Source: Anaerobium acetethylicum (GTDB taxonomy: Bacteria; Bacillota; Clostridia; Lachnospirales; Lachnospiraceae). From it: DNA of 64,000 nt. A program made the translations under genes and the position numbers. Position 1 is the first letter of the stretch, and every line of letters starts with the position of its first letter. The stretch spans positions 62,001-126,000 of the forward strand of contig NZ_FMKA01000007.1 of NCBI RefSeq assembly GCF_900096945.1. Direction: 5' to 3'. Below the pieces are notes generated by a model, which had not been told where the DNA came from, searched no databases, and was given only the letters and a program-made list of their open reading frames with translations. Shown piece by piece: positions 17,061 to 25,185 of this stretch.

Positions 17061-18275
17061 CTATTCAGATAACAATCTCTTTTCTCCAGTAATCCCCTGT
17101 ATCGGCCTGATATCCTGCGTCACTTCCAAAACGCCGAGGTACTCGCCCTTTTCATTCCGAACAGCATAATATCTGATCAGGATATACTTTTCTCCTGCAT
17201 GGATCCAAAAATCTTCCTGATCTTTCCTGCCGGCTTTAAAGTCTTCCACAATATGCTCCACAACGTGTACACTTGCTGGCGGATGGCAATTTGATACGTT
17301 TCGTCCGATAATCGCTTTCGTTCTCGGGAACGCTCTTTCCTTGCCTTCCGAAAAATATTTGACCACATCATCTTTATTGACATAGGTGATATCAAAAGGA
17401 AGCGTATTCAGCATGCAGGTCAGTTCTTCTGTATTGAATATTCCCGACGGCAGCTTGATAAACCCTGGTGCTTCCTTTGCTTCAATGGTTTCAGCCTGTG
17501 TGAAGTCTGCATTAGGTGCAGGATTCCAAACCGGAATATTCTCAATCAGGTAACCGATTTCCCCACTTTCATCTGCAATGATTTTCCACTCATCCTGGGT
17601 CAGATTTTCCATCAGCATCGGAATCATGATGTTTTCTTCTTTGAAGATCATTTCTTCAACCTTGGTGAGAGCCTCCTCCAGCTTTGCCGCGGCCTGCTCT
17701 GCATCACGGCTTCCGCCTTCGAACAGTCCTCTCGCTTCCTTTATGGCTGCCCGTATCTCATCATCCACTCCCCACATGACTTTAGGGGGCGCGGTTATCC
17801 CATACTTTTCCATATAAGGAAACAGCAGATTCTCTTTCTTCTGATAATGTATGCCTATTTTCCCAAGGCTTTCAATCCCGGAGCAGATTTCACTGATGCC
17901 TGCTTCGCTATGGATCAGATTGAGCTTGCTACGTATCTCGTCTTTTATGATTCTCTCGATCTCTCTGTTTTCAAGCTTCAGTACGTTTAACGGATGGCCC
18001 GGAATCAGGGATGGATCAGCCGGCTGATGGATTTCCTCAATGGAACCTTTAAAAACGGAAGCATGAACATCGCAGAGTTTCTGAATTTCTTCCACTGGAA
18101 GCCCTTCTGCAATTAACGCCCCTTCCGCTTCCGAAATTTCAGAGGCGGATACGCCTTCAAAAGCTTCTTCAAACTGGTTTTTCACTTCATCTGCTGTCTT
18201 TCCCTCATGAAGCTGTTTGATAATGTCTTTTATTGCTTTCTGCCTTAGTTCCCTGTTGTTAATCAATTCACTCAT
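17061..18275 (-). CDS. DUF438 / hemerythrin / PAS sensor-like protein
   Basis: 404 residues. Residues about 1-80 are the DUF438 helical domain ('IKQLHEGKTADEVKNQFEEAFEGVSASEISEAEGALI'). About 85-240 is a hemerythrin-like HHE bundle, with histidines around 'PGHPLNVLKLENREIE', 'HYQKKENLLFPYME' and 'EEMIFKEENIMIPML' expected to hold a di-iron centre. About 270-395 is a PAS-type domain ('FDITYVNKDDVVKYFSEGKERAFPRTKAIIGRNVSNCHPPASVHVVEHIVEDFKAG'). It probably senses oxygen, NO or redox state in the cytoplasm. AGGAGGA supports the start. It is 11 bp downstream of the DUF1858 gene, its usual partner in Clostridia. Confidence 0.9.
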   Translation of the reverse strand: MSELINNRELRQKAIKDIIKQLHEGKTADEVKNQFEEAFEGVSASEISEAEGALIAEGLPVEEIQKLCDVHASVFKGSIEEIHQPADPSLIPGHPLNVLKLENREIERIIKDEIRSKLNLIHSEAGISEICSGIESLGKIGIHYQKKENLLFPYMEKYGITAPPKVMWGVDDEIRAAIKEARGLFEGGSRDAEQAAAKLEEALTKVEEMIFKEENIMIPMLMENLTQDEWKIIADESGEIGYLIENIPVWNPAPNADFTQAETIEAKEAPGFIKLPSGIFNTEELTCMLNTLPFDITYVNKDDVVKYFSEGKERAFPRTKAIIGRNVSNCHPPASVHVVEHIVEDFKAGRKDQEDFWIHAGEKYILIRYYAVRNEKGEYLGVLEVTQDIRPIQGITGEKRLLSE

Positions 18276-18286
18276 CCAGTCTCCTC

Positions 18287-18514
18287 CTATTCTTCTATTC
18301 GGAATCCTCTTTCCTGCAGCGCATTCTTAATGAGATCCAGACTGATTTTTTTTATGGATGCGCCTTTTGGTATTGTCATGAATCGTCCCGCTGTCTGCAT
18401 CATGCCCGGTTTGACAATGTCGTGGAAGCCCATCTCCTTTAAAATGTCTGTGACTTCCGGATATTCCATGCATATCTCATATACGGTGTGGTTTAGGTTG
18501 ATTTTTTTATCCAT
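18287..18514 (-). CDS. DUF1858 domain protein
   Basis: 75 residues, one complete DUF1858 domain: 'INLNHTVYEICMEYPEVTDILKEMGF', then 'MTIPKGASIKKISLDLIKNALQERGF'. DUF1858 proteins are small helical proteins commonly encoded next to DUF438/hemerythrin genes, as here. AAGGAG precedes the ATG. It is first in a two-gene operon with the DUF438 gene. No cysteine is present, so the single domain does not itself bind a metal through the thiol motif seen in some relatives. Confidence 0.88.
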   Translation of the reverse strand: MDKKINLNHTVYEICMEYPEVTDILKEMGFHDIVKPGMMQTAGRFMTIPKGASIKKISLDLIKNALQERGFRIEE

Positions 18515-18711
18515 AGGCTTCTGCTCCTTGCCACTACATTTTCTTATATTATAATATATTTGTCTGTTAATTCAAACATTAATCTTGTTTTGTCCGGCTT
18601 TTTTATATCTGGTTTTAGATGTCCCACTTCATATGGCACCGTTCTGCATTCACTCTGGATATTTTTTCACCAGTAAACGTGTTTTCTGCAATCTTTCTAT
18701 GACAGACCTAT

Positions 18712-19416
18712 TCACTGTTTCCTGTCTGCCAAAAATTTTCCAATCGCTTCAACGGTGATGTTCTGTTGTTCTTCACTTGAAATCGTTGCGTCTGGATCGC
18801 CCTTCTGCTTTCCGTAATTTCCGAACTGGGCATGGTTTCCGCCTTCTATCACAACGATATTCTCAGTGTAGTTTATCTTCTCCTCCACGCTTGTATTGAA
18901 TGTTCCGTAAACTGTCAGCGCATTTTCCTCCGGGTAATCGCCATAAATATAAGCCCCCAGCAAAATCTGCCCCTTTACCTTTTCCTGGTGCTTCGAGGCA
19001 TAGTCACTGGCCATTGCGCCGCCCATGGAGTGGCCTCCTATATACCAGTTCCTGATTTCGGGAAACTGATTGATGATTTCGTCGGCGGCATTCTTATCGA
19101 AAATAGCCATATTAAATGGCATTTCAACCAGGATGCAGGTGATCCCGCAGCTCTCCCTGATTTTTTCAAGAAGCGGCAGATAAGCCAGATATTCCACCTT
19201 GGCGCCCGGATAAAAAATCAGCGCAGTGTCACTGGATACTGGGGAAGACAGAACTACCAGGTTATCCTGAATATGCAAATCCGAATCACTTTGCATAACT
19301 GCAATCGCTGTATCATCTGCTCTGTAATAATCAGATGCATAGATCAAAAAAGCACCGCCCAATAAAATAATAAGTGCTGTTATGGCGATCAAGGCTATTC
19401 TAAGATGCTTTTTCAC
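18712..19416 (-). CDS. Membrane-anchored alpha/beta hydrolase
   Basis: 234 residues from GTG at 19416 (GGAGGAG upstream). Residues 8-28 are a signal anchor, so the enzyme is likely extracytoplasmic. The nucleophile elbow is GHSMGG (Ser near residue 149), with the catalytic histidine in 'EGGNHAQFGNYG' and an acidic residue likely in 'TSVEEK' or thereabouts. This matches the alpha/beta hydrolase_5 group, small esterase-like proteins of unknown substrate. No operon partner is evident. Confidence 0.88.
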   Translation of the reverse strand: MKKHLRIALIAITALIILLGGAFLIYASDYYRADDTAIAVMQSDSDLHIQDNLVVLSSPVSSDTALIFYPGAKVEYLAYLPLLEKIRESCGITCILVEMPFNMAIFDKNAADEIINQFPEIRNWYIGGHSMGGAMASDYASKHQEKVKGQILLGAYIYGDYPEENALTVYGTFNTSVEEKINYTENIVVIEGGNHAQFGNYGKQKGDPDATISSEEQQNITVEAIGKFLADRKQ

Positions 19417-19450
19417 AGGTCTCCTCCTTTTTATATTGGCCCCTTATATT

Positions 19451-19521
19451 GGTACCTGACACCATAAACAAAAGTTTATGGTGTCAGGTACCTAGTCACT
19501 TAGTCACTGGTGTCAGGTACC
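19451..19521. repeat. GGTACC-family palindrome, copy 5, plus extra right half
   Basis: Full palindrome with loop AAAA at 19451-19492, followed by TAGTCACT twice and a second right arm GGTGTCAGGTACC (19509-19521). It lies 8 bp after the DUF523 gene stop. Confidence 0.92.
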
Positions 19522-19528
19522 AATATAT

Positions 19529-20494
19529 CTATTTCCCAGAATCACCAATATCCAGCAGTTCTTCCGGGTATGCCGCCCATATCGTCTGGTCCAGCAGATA
19601 GTCATGATCATACTTAATGACATAGGTCCTTAACAGATTCAAAACCACGCTCATATGGATTTTTTCTTCTTTATACTTTTGAAATCTGTCCAAAACAAAT
19701 GCTTTTTCTTTGCTGGTCAGCGTGTCCGAAAAATATCCGAATATATGCAGGAATGCATTCACATAATTATTCCGGCTCGGTAATTTCGCAAATGCCAGGC
19801 CCAGATGAAGTTCATATTTCTCAATGATTTCCTTAAATGGCTTCTTTTCATGGTTCGCAGCTATTTTGCCCAGAATTCTTGATTCGGTCTGGTTATACGC
19901 GAGAAGCAGATATTTATGGTCGGCATGAAACTTTACCAGCTCCTTCATGGAGTTTGAATCTTTTACCTTCTGGAATCTGAAGAAGGTGTATAATTTTGTT
20001 AAAAAATGCTCTCTTATGGCATAATTCGTAAGGCGTCCTTCCTCCTCGATTGGGAGATATGGGTAATGCTTCATCGCATGGGACGCAAACAAACCTGCCC
20101 CTTTCATGGATGCTGACGATTTTTCTTTGCCCAGATATATTTTCACGTCTTTGATTCCACAGGATGGCGATCTTCCCTTTAATATGAATCCATTGATCCG
20201 GTCTGCAGATTCAAAAAAATCGCTTGCATACTGATTCATTTCCTGCGTATATAGTTTCCCGGTGGCTGGCTGATATAGTTCTATTTTCCCCTGTTCCGTT
20301 ACAAGCCTCACGGGATCCCTCGGGATTCCCAGGCCAATCTCCACTTCCGGGCAGACTGTAATAAAATTTACATGCTCCTTTAATCCCTGCACAAAATCGC
20401 TCTCAATTACATCGCCGTTGTATCTGCATTTGCTAAATCCCAGGCACCTGCTCACCACAACTGTAGGTTTGTTTTCATCTCGAAGATCTGACAT
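19529..20494 (-). CDS. DUF523-DUF1722 fusion protein (YbgA-like)
   Basis: About 321 residues from the ATG at 20494, preceded by AAAGGGGAG. The first ~150 residues are DUF523 ('VVVSRCLGFSKCRYNGDVIESDF', 'VCPEVEIGLGIPRDPVRL', 'KGRSPSCGIKDVKIY', 'GAGLFA'), with cysteines that could bind a metal cluster. Residues about 180-300 are DUF1722 ('LVKFHADHKYLLLAYNQTESRILG...'). The fusion is widespread; proteins with this layout have been tied to thiouracil desulfidase/uracil-related or DNA-repair contexts, but a firm role here cannot be claimed. Confidence 0.85.
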   Translation of the reverse strand: MSDLRDENKPTVVVSRCLGFSKCRYNGDVIESDFVQGLKEHVNFITVCPEVEIGLGIPRDPVRLVTEQGKIELYQPATGKLYTQEMNQYASDFFESADRINGFILKGRSPSCGIKDVKIYLGKEKSSASMKGAGLFASHAMKHYPYLPIEEEGRLTNYAIREHFLTKLYTFFRFQKVKDSNSMKELVKFHADHKYLLLAYNQTESRILGKIAANHEKKPFKEIIEKYELHLGLAFAKLPSRNNYVNAFLHIFGYFSDTLTSKEKAFVLDRFQKYKEEKIHMSVVLNLLRTYVIKYDHDYLLDQTIWAAYPEELLDIGDSGK

Positions 20495-20519
20495 AGGAAT
20501 CTCCCCTTTCGAATTGTTG

Positions 20520-20705
20520 TCAAGCCTCAAACAAATAGCTTGTCATTGATATTGCTCCCAGGGTACAGGAATCGGTGAAGATCGTCAGCCTGTCATCCGG
20601 ACGTGAGGCACCGAGCACATAAAGCAGAGGGTAAAAATGTTCCGTTGTGAAAAATGCCTGTCTGGACACTTCTCCTGCTGGCTGATAATCAATGACACAC
20701 CTATT
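20520..20705 (-). pseudogene. C-terminal remnant of LigB/DODA-type extradiol dioxygenase
   Basis: Only about 60 residues remain: 'PAGEVSRQAFFTTEHFYPLLYVLGAS', then 'SCTLGAISMTSYLFE'. This is the closing segment of the class III extradiol dioxygenase family (4,5-DOPA dioxygenase-like), including the conserved H-F-x-P-L histidine. The upstream ~200 residues are missing, and the break coincides with a GGTACC hairpin at 20706. The stop is 25 bp before the DUF523 gene start, so the remnant may have been the first gene of that operon. Confidence 0.8.
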
Positions 20706-20747
20706 GGTACCTGACACCATTAAATGCAGTTTATGGTGTCAGGTACC
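20706..20747. repeat. GGTACC-family palindrome, copy 6
   Basis: CATTAAA (b) subtype with loop TGCA. It is followed by a partial GTGGCAGGTACCA at 20751-20763. It lies 31 bp after the LysR stop and directly at the broken edge of the dioxygenase remnant. Confidence 0.92.
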
Positions 20748-20777
20748 AAAGTGGCAGGTACCACCGTGGTAATAGTG

Positions 20778-21722
20778 TCAAGTCCCATAGTATGTTTTCA
20801 CCATCTCCATAAACTTACAGGCAGCTTTTGACAAATATCCCTTTTTATTCATGACAAATTGAAAATCCCTGATTGTTAGTGGAGAATCCAATTTGAAATA
20901 GACAGCATCCGGTTCCCTGCTTTTTTCGATAATGAACTCCGTTGCAAAGGTGGCACCCAGACCGCTGACAGCAAGATGGTAGGCTGTCACCAGCTGCTGT
21001 ATTTCCAAAGTAACATTTGGCGTCACATTGTTTTCCTGATATATTTCGAGAGCCCGTGCGCGCAGATTATTTCCGGAAGTCAGCAATAATAACGGGATAT
21101 CGCCCCAATAGGAAGGAGGCAGATAATCATATTTTTCAGCGCGAAATTCACCGCTTATAATCTGATCACGTGATAATCCTACCGGGGGAAGCTTGTATTT
21201 TTTGGTATAAGAATTGGGCATTGCAAGGAATAAATTATCATAAAATACATGACCGTATGTTGTCAGCGGGGGCTTCACTTCATCGCATTTCAAACAGATA
21301 TCAATAGTACCATCCAGCAATTTAGCATCCAATTGATTCGACCCATATTCGATAAGCTGAATATTTATATTCGGATATTGAGTGGTATATTGTAGAAGAA
21401 CGGGTGCCAGGATATAGGAAAAGATATATTGCGTCCCCCCGATTGTCAAGTTTCCGCTTTCTAAATTACGGATATCATTAATCTGTTCTTCCAGTTCTTT
21501 TTCCAACTGACGTATTTCGTAATATTTTTGTATGTAGGCCTCTCCGACAGGCGTTAATTTGAGCGGACGTTTGCTGCGGTCAAAAATAGAATCGCCTAAC
21601 ATTTCTTCGGTACGCTGGACCGCCATACTAAGTGCAGATTGCGATAAGAACAGCTTTTCGGCTGCCCTGGAAAAACTTCCTTCTTCATAGATTGTATGAA
21701 TATATTTCATTTCATGCTGCAT
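20778..21722 (-). CDS. LysR-family transcriptional regulator
   Basis: About 314 residues from the ATG at 21722, which has GAGGAGG just upstream; the TTG at 21737 overlaps that site. The N-terminal winged helix is clear ('MKYIHTIYEEGSFSRAAEKLFLSQSALSMAVQRTEEMLG', residues about 4-43), followed by an inducer-binding domain of the usual length ('GNLTIGGTQYIFSYILAPVL', 'VTAYHLAVSGLGATFATEF'). It is divergent from the dicarboxylate transporter and hydro-lyase genes, the classic LysR arrangement, so it probably activates them in response to the dicarboxylate. Confidence 0.92.
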   Translation of the reverse strand: MQHEMKYIHTIYEEGSFSRAAEKLFLSQSALSMAVQRTEEMLGDSIFDRSKRPLKLTPVGEAYIQKYYEIRQLEKELEEQINDIRNLESGNLTIGGTQYIFSYILAPVLLQYTTQYPNINIQLIEYGSNQLDAKLLDGTIDICLKCDEVKPPLTTYGHVFYDNLFLAMPNSYTKKYKLPPVGLSRDQIISGEFRAEKYDYLPPSYWGDIPLLLLTSGNNLRARALEIYQENNVTPNVTLEIQQLVTAYHLAVSGLGATFATEFIIEKSREPDAVYFKLDSPLTIRDFQFVMNKKGYLSKAACKFMEMVKTYYGT

Positions 21723-21783
21723 TCCATTCCTCCTCAAGACGGTGCATTGGATAATTCGATTTCCATTATATTTTATAGTTTGT

Positions 21784-21924
21784 AGCTATTCACACTCCCT
21801 GTCTCGCGAGGTGTTTTTATGCTGAATTTGCATAAAAACCCGAGACATGCGTGCGCCAAATTGCGGATTTTGCAATTTGTGTGAATCATCTGTGACTATG
21901 AAGGGCGTAGTCCTGAATTGTTAC
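21784..21924 (-). mobile_element. MITE-like element, full copy A
   Basis: About 141 bp. Its reverse complement matches copy B (55865-56007) over its length, including GTAAC.ATTCAGGACTACG at one end and two internal hairpins: AAATTGC/GCAATTT and GTTTTTATGC/GCATAAAAAC. The far end is degenerate relative to copy B. It lies in the LysR/transporter divergent region and carries no coding capacity. Confidence 0.85.
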
Positions 21925-21984
21925 TATAGTTTCATTATACGTGTTTGAAATTTGAAATCAAGGAAATTGCCCATCGCAATCATT

Positions 21985-21999
21985 ATCAATATTATTGAT
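21985..21999. promoter_or_regulatory. Candidate LysR binding palindrome
   Basis: ATCAATATTATTGAT, a perfect dyad matching the T-N11-A LysR-box pattern, about 22 bp upstream of the -35 of the transporter promoter. Confidence 0.5.
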
Positions 22000-22020
22000 G
22001 GCAATATAAATTTAATCAAA

Positions 22021-22048
22021 TTGACTTATACTGTGCAATGTGTATAAT
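22021..22048 (+). promoter_or_regulatory. Sigma-70-type promoter of the transporter/hydro-lyase operon
   Basis: TTGACT (22021-22026), 16-bp spacer, TATAAT (22043-22048), about 107 bp upstream of the transporter ATG. Confidence 0.65.
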
Positions 22049-22154
22049 TAGAGTCAAGAAGTCGAGAAAATTATAGCAATTATTACAATTGCTGCCCGGG
22101 AGATTTTGACGGCAACTGAAACAATTAAAAATCGATATTTTAAGGAGGATACTT

Positions 22155-23429
22155 ATGTCACCAGCTATTATTACCCTGATCATTCTGGTAGTAGCAATTG
22201 CTTTGTTTGTCAGCGACAAATTACCGATGGGTCTTATTGCTTTTATGGTGCCGATTGCCCTTTATTTTACAGGCGTTATCGAAGTAGAAGAAATTTTTTC
22301 ATCTATCGTAAATGCCAATGTAATTTTGATTGTGGCAATGTGCGTTCTGGGCGCAGCATTTTTCAAGACCGGACTGGCTTATAACACAAGTCAGATGCTG
22401 CTCAAGTATACAAAAACAGAAAAAGGACTGATGGTGGTTGTTTTTCTGGTCGGTGGTATTATGTCCGGCTTCGTTTCCAACAGCGGTACTGTTGCAGTGC
22501 TCCTGCCTATCGTTATGGGAATTGCAGTGGGCAGTAATATCAAACCGATTAAATTGTTAATGCCCCTTGTTTTTGGTGCGACAGTCGGAGCAGATATTTC
22601 TATTATCGGTTCACCAGGAAATTTAGTTGCAAAAAGTACAATTGAAGAACTTAGTAAGGGTACCATGTCTATTGCCTTTTTTGAACCTGCTAAAATAGGT
22701 ATTCCTTTACTGGCTGCAACAGCAATATTCCTGTACTTTTTCGGTTCCAAGCTGATTCCTGACCGCGAAGCCGGTTCACTGAGTTCTGGCTCAGACGAAA
22801 ATGATTACAGTGACATCCCCTCATGGCACCGTACTTTGACGCTAATCGTATTTGTACTTGCAATTACTGGAATGGTTTTAGCTGATTATATCAGTTTTCT
22901 TCCACCGATGCATATCACTGCTTCCTGTGCCGCTATCGTAATCGTGCTTGCAGGAGTATTGACACAAAAAGAAGCATTTGCATCATTTGAGACATTAACG
23001 GTATTCATGCTGGCATTTATGATGCCATTGGGAAATGCTTTGAATAATACCGGAGGCGGGAAAATGATTGCCGATGCAGTGATCAAGCTTACCGGAAATT
23101 CGGGAGTTATGATTGTAATGGCTTCTCTGTGGCTGCTCACATGGGCCCTGACACAGGTGATGAGCAATACTGCAGCATGTACGCTTTTATGTCCCGTCGG
23201 CTGGACTATTGCCGAATCAATCGGCGCAGATCCAAGGGCGGTAGTAATAGCAGTATTTATCGCGAGCAGCATAGCAGTTTGTACACCAATGGCGATACCG
23301 GCGAATTCCATGATCATTGGACCAGGAAATGTGAAATTCAAGGATTTCCTGAAACCTGGACTTGCCGTAAGTGCAGTTTGTTTTGTAGTTAGTATGATAT
23401 TGCTTCCGATTTTTTATCCATTTTATTAA
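22155..23429 (+). CDS. SLC13/DASS-type dicarboxylate transporter
   Basis: 424 residues, about eleven membrane helices. The ion-transporter-superfamily pattern is visible: 'GFVSNSGTVAVLLPIVMGIAVG' and, in the second half, 'TQVMSNTAACTLLCPVGWTIAE' form the two inverted SNT substrate motifs of the DASS family, and 'SIIGSPGNLVA' and 'CTPMAIPANSMIIGPGN' are the matching re-entrant segments. It imports or exchanges di/tricarboxylates across the cytoplasmic membrane. AAGGAGG precedes the ATG. It is first in an operon with the two hydro-lyase subunits, so the substrate is likely fumarate, malate or tartrate. Confidence 0.9.
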   Translation: MSPAIITLIILVVAIALFVSDKLPMGLIAFMVPIALYFTGVIEVEEIFSSIVNANVILIVAMCVLGAAFFKTGLAYNTSQMLLKYTKTEKGLMVVVFLVGGIMSGFVSNSGTVAVLLPIVMGIAVGSNIKPIKLLMPLVFGATVGADISIIGSPGNLVAKSTIEELSKGTMSIAFFEPAKIGIPLLAATAIFLYFFGSKLIPDREAGSLSSGSDENDYSDIPSWHRTLTLIVFVLAITGMVLADYISFLPPMHITASCAAIVIVLAGVLTQKEAFASFETLTVFMLAFMMPLGNALNNTGGGKMIADAVIKLTGNSGVMIVMASLWLLTWALTQVMSNTAACTLLCPVGWTIAESIGADPRAVVIAVFIASSIAVCTPMAIPANSMIIGPGNVKFKDFLKPGLAVSAVCFVVSMILLPIFYPFY

Positions 23430-23465
23430 AGATCGGAATCAAAAAAATTTTCAGGAGGAATAATT

Positions 23466-24311
23466 ATGACAAGAAATATGGATACAAGTGAAGTGATAGA
23501 GGTTATTGCTGATTTATGCAAAAAAGCATGTTACGAACTAAATGATAACTTAATAGATGCATTGAAGAAAGCGTATACTCAGGAAGAGTCTCCTTACGGA
23601 AAAGATACGCTTGATCTTCTGATAAAAAATGCAGAATATGCGAAACAGGAGCAGATTGCCTGCTGCCATGATACAGGAACAGCGGTTGTAATAATGGAAA
23701 TCGGCCAGGAAATATCCTGGAGCGGAATGCCGCTGGTTGAAGCTGTATATGCAGGTGTGCGTAAAGGCTATGAAGAGGGATATCTCCGTAAATCAATGGT
23801 TCGTGATCCGCTCGACCGTGTGAATACTGGTGATAATACCCCATGTGTATTTCATCCCGAGATCGTACCTGGAGATAAAGTGCATATTACCGTGATGCCA
23901 AAAGGCGGCGGCAGTGAAAATATGGGTGCATTTACAACCTTAGTACCTGCAGTGGGTGAAGAAGGGGTAAAAGACTTTATTATGAAGACAGTTGAGTATG
24001 CCGGCGGAATGACCTGCCCTCCAATTATTGTTGGAGTAGGTGTTGGCGGTACCATGGATAAGTGTGCATGGCTTGCAAAAAAAGCACTCTTAAGACCAAT
24101 TGGAGAGAGAAATCCAGTTCCTCATTATGCCCGCATGGAAGAAGAACTGCTGGAGAAAATCAATGATTTAGGGATCGGACCGCTTGGTATGGGAGGCAGG
24201 ACCACCGCACTGGATGTTCATATTGAATATTTCCCATGTCATATTACAGCATTACCAGTTGCCGTCAATCTGCAGTGCCATGCCAGCCGACACGCATCAG
24301 CAGAAATATAA
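23466..24311 (+). CDS. Class I fumarase / L-tartrate dehydratase, alpha subunit
   Basis: 281 residues, the normal length of the alpha chain of two-subunit, oxygen-sensitive [4Fe-4S] hydro-lyases. Typical strings are 'ACCHDTGTAVVIMEIG', 'RVNTGDNTPCVFHPEIVPGD', 'MPKGGGSENMGAF', 'CPPIIVGVGVGGTMDKCAWLAKKALLRP' and 'GLGPLGMGGRTTALDVHIE'-like ending; the cysteines in CCHD, TPC and DKC are the expected cluster ligands. AGGAGGA lies before the ATG. The reaction is reversible hydration of fumarate to malate, or dehydration of tartrate to oxaloacetate; sequence alone does not separate them. Confidence 0.9.
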   Translation: MTRNMDTSEVIEVIADLCKKACYELNDNLIDALKKAYTQEESPYGKDTLDLLIKNAEYAKQEQIACCHDTGTAVVIMEIGQEISWSGMPLVEAVYAGVRKGYEEGYLRKSMVRDPLDRVNTGDNTPCVFHPEIVPGDKVHITVMPKGGGSENMGAFTTLVPAVGEEGVKDFIMKTVEYAGGMTCPPIIVGVGVGGTMDKCAWLAKKALLRPIGERNPVPHYARMEEELLEKINDLGIGPLGMGGRTTALDVHIEYFPCHITALPVAVNLQCHASRHASAEI

Positions 24312-24328
24312 GAAGGGAGGAAAAGACA

Positions 24329-24883
24329 ATGAATAAGATTATTCAACTGCACACACCTTTGACAAAAGAGGATATTAAGGATTTGAATATTGGAGATGTA
24401 CTGGAGTTAACAGGTACAATTTATACAGCTCGTGATGCAGCCCATAAGAGGATGCAGACAGCACTCGCAGAGGGAAAGCCGCAGCCAGTCGATTTCAAAG
24501 ATCAGCTGATTTTCTATGCCGGACCATGTCCGACGAAACCGGGACGTACAATGGGTTCGATAGCGCCAACGACCAGCATGCGGATGGATAGCTTTGTGGA
24601 AATGACCTTTCAGCTGGGAATGTTAGGGATGATTGGAAAGGGCGACAGGTCTGATTTTGTGCCTGAACTTTGCAAAAAGTATGGAGGGGTATATCTGTTA
24701 AGCATTGGAGGTGCATCTGCAATGATCTCTAACCAGGTAAAAACCTGTGATGTCGTTGCATATGAAGACCTTGGAACAGAATCAATCAAAAGGCTGCAAG
24801 TGGAAAAGCTCCGTCTGATTGTTGGAATCGACAGCAAGGGACGTGTATTTCAGTCAGAACAGATCCAGAAGTATAAGCGTTAA
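24329..24883 (+). CDS. Class I fumarase / L-tartrate dehydratase, beta subunit
   Basis: 184 residues from the ATG at 24329 (AAGGGAGG upstream, 17 bp after the alpha stop). Family features are 'DVLELTGTIYTARDAAHKRM', 'FYAGPCPTKPGRTMGSIAPTTSMRMD', 'GMIGKGDRS' and 'YLLSIGGASAMIS'. It forms the swivelling domain that closes over the substrate and the Fe-S cluster held by the alpha chain. It is the last gene of the operon, followed by a strong terminator hairpin at 25000-25046. Confidence 0.92.
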   Translation: MNKIIQLHTPLTKEDIKDLNIGDVLELTGTIYTARDAAHKRMQTALAEGKPQPVDFKDQLIFYAGPCPTKPGRTMGSIAPTTSMRMDSFVEMTFQLGMLGMIGKGDRSDFVPELCKKYGGVYLLSIGGASAMISNQVKTCDVVAYEDLGTESIKRLQVEKLRLIVGIDSKGRVFQSEQIQKYKR

Positions 24884-24999
24884 TAAATGAAAGATAAATC
24901 ATGAATATTAGTGTTTGCTTGATGCGAAATCGTTTGTTAATGTGAATCCAATTTCTGCCAAAGCATAAAGTAACGTTTAATATAAATGGTTTCAGGCAG

Positions 25000-25046
25000 A
25001 AAAACGGATAAGACAGTATGCTATTATGCTGGCTTATCCGTTTTTT
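25000..25046 (+). terminator. Rho-independent terminator of the hydro-lyase operon
   Basis: The stem AAAACGGATAAG / CTTATCCGTTTT with an internal loop is followed by TTTTT, about 117 bp after the beta-subunit stop. Confidence 0.85.
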
Positions 25047-25185
25047 GGTACCCTATTTATGGTACCTAATACCATTATGTTTATGGTACCTGACACCATT
25101 AAATTCCAGTTTATGGTACCTGACACCATTAAATTTTTTTTTTGGTACCTGACACCATTAAATTTTGTTTATGGTGTCAGGTACC
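25047..25185. repeat. GGTACC-family compound array, copy 7
   Basis: Several left half-sites in a row (GGTACC at 25047, 25061, 25085, 25110 and 25144, mostly continuing TGACACCATTAAA) end in one complete palindrome at 25144-25185. The minus-strand TIM-barrel gene terminates within it. Confidence 0.9.

Noticed and set aside
22106-22384. Plus-strand 92-residue frame overlapping the transporter start
   Set aside because: Overlaps the well-supported transporter in another frame and lacks a ribosome site.
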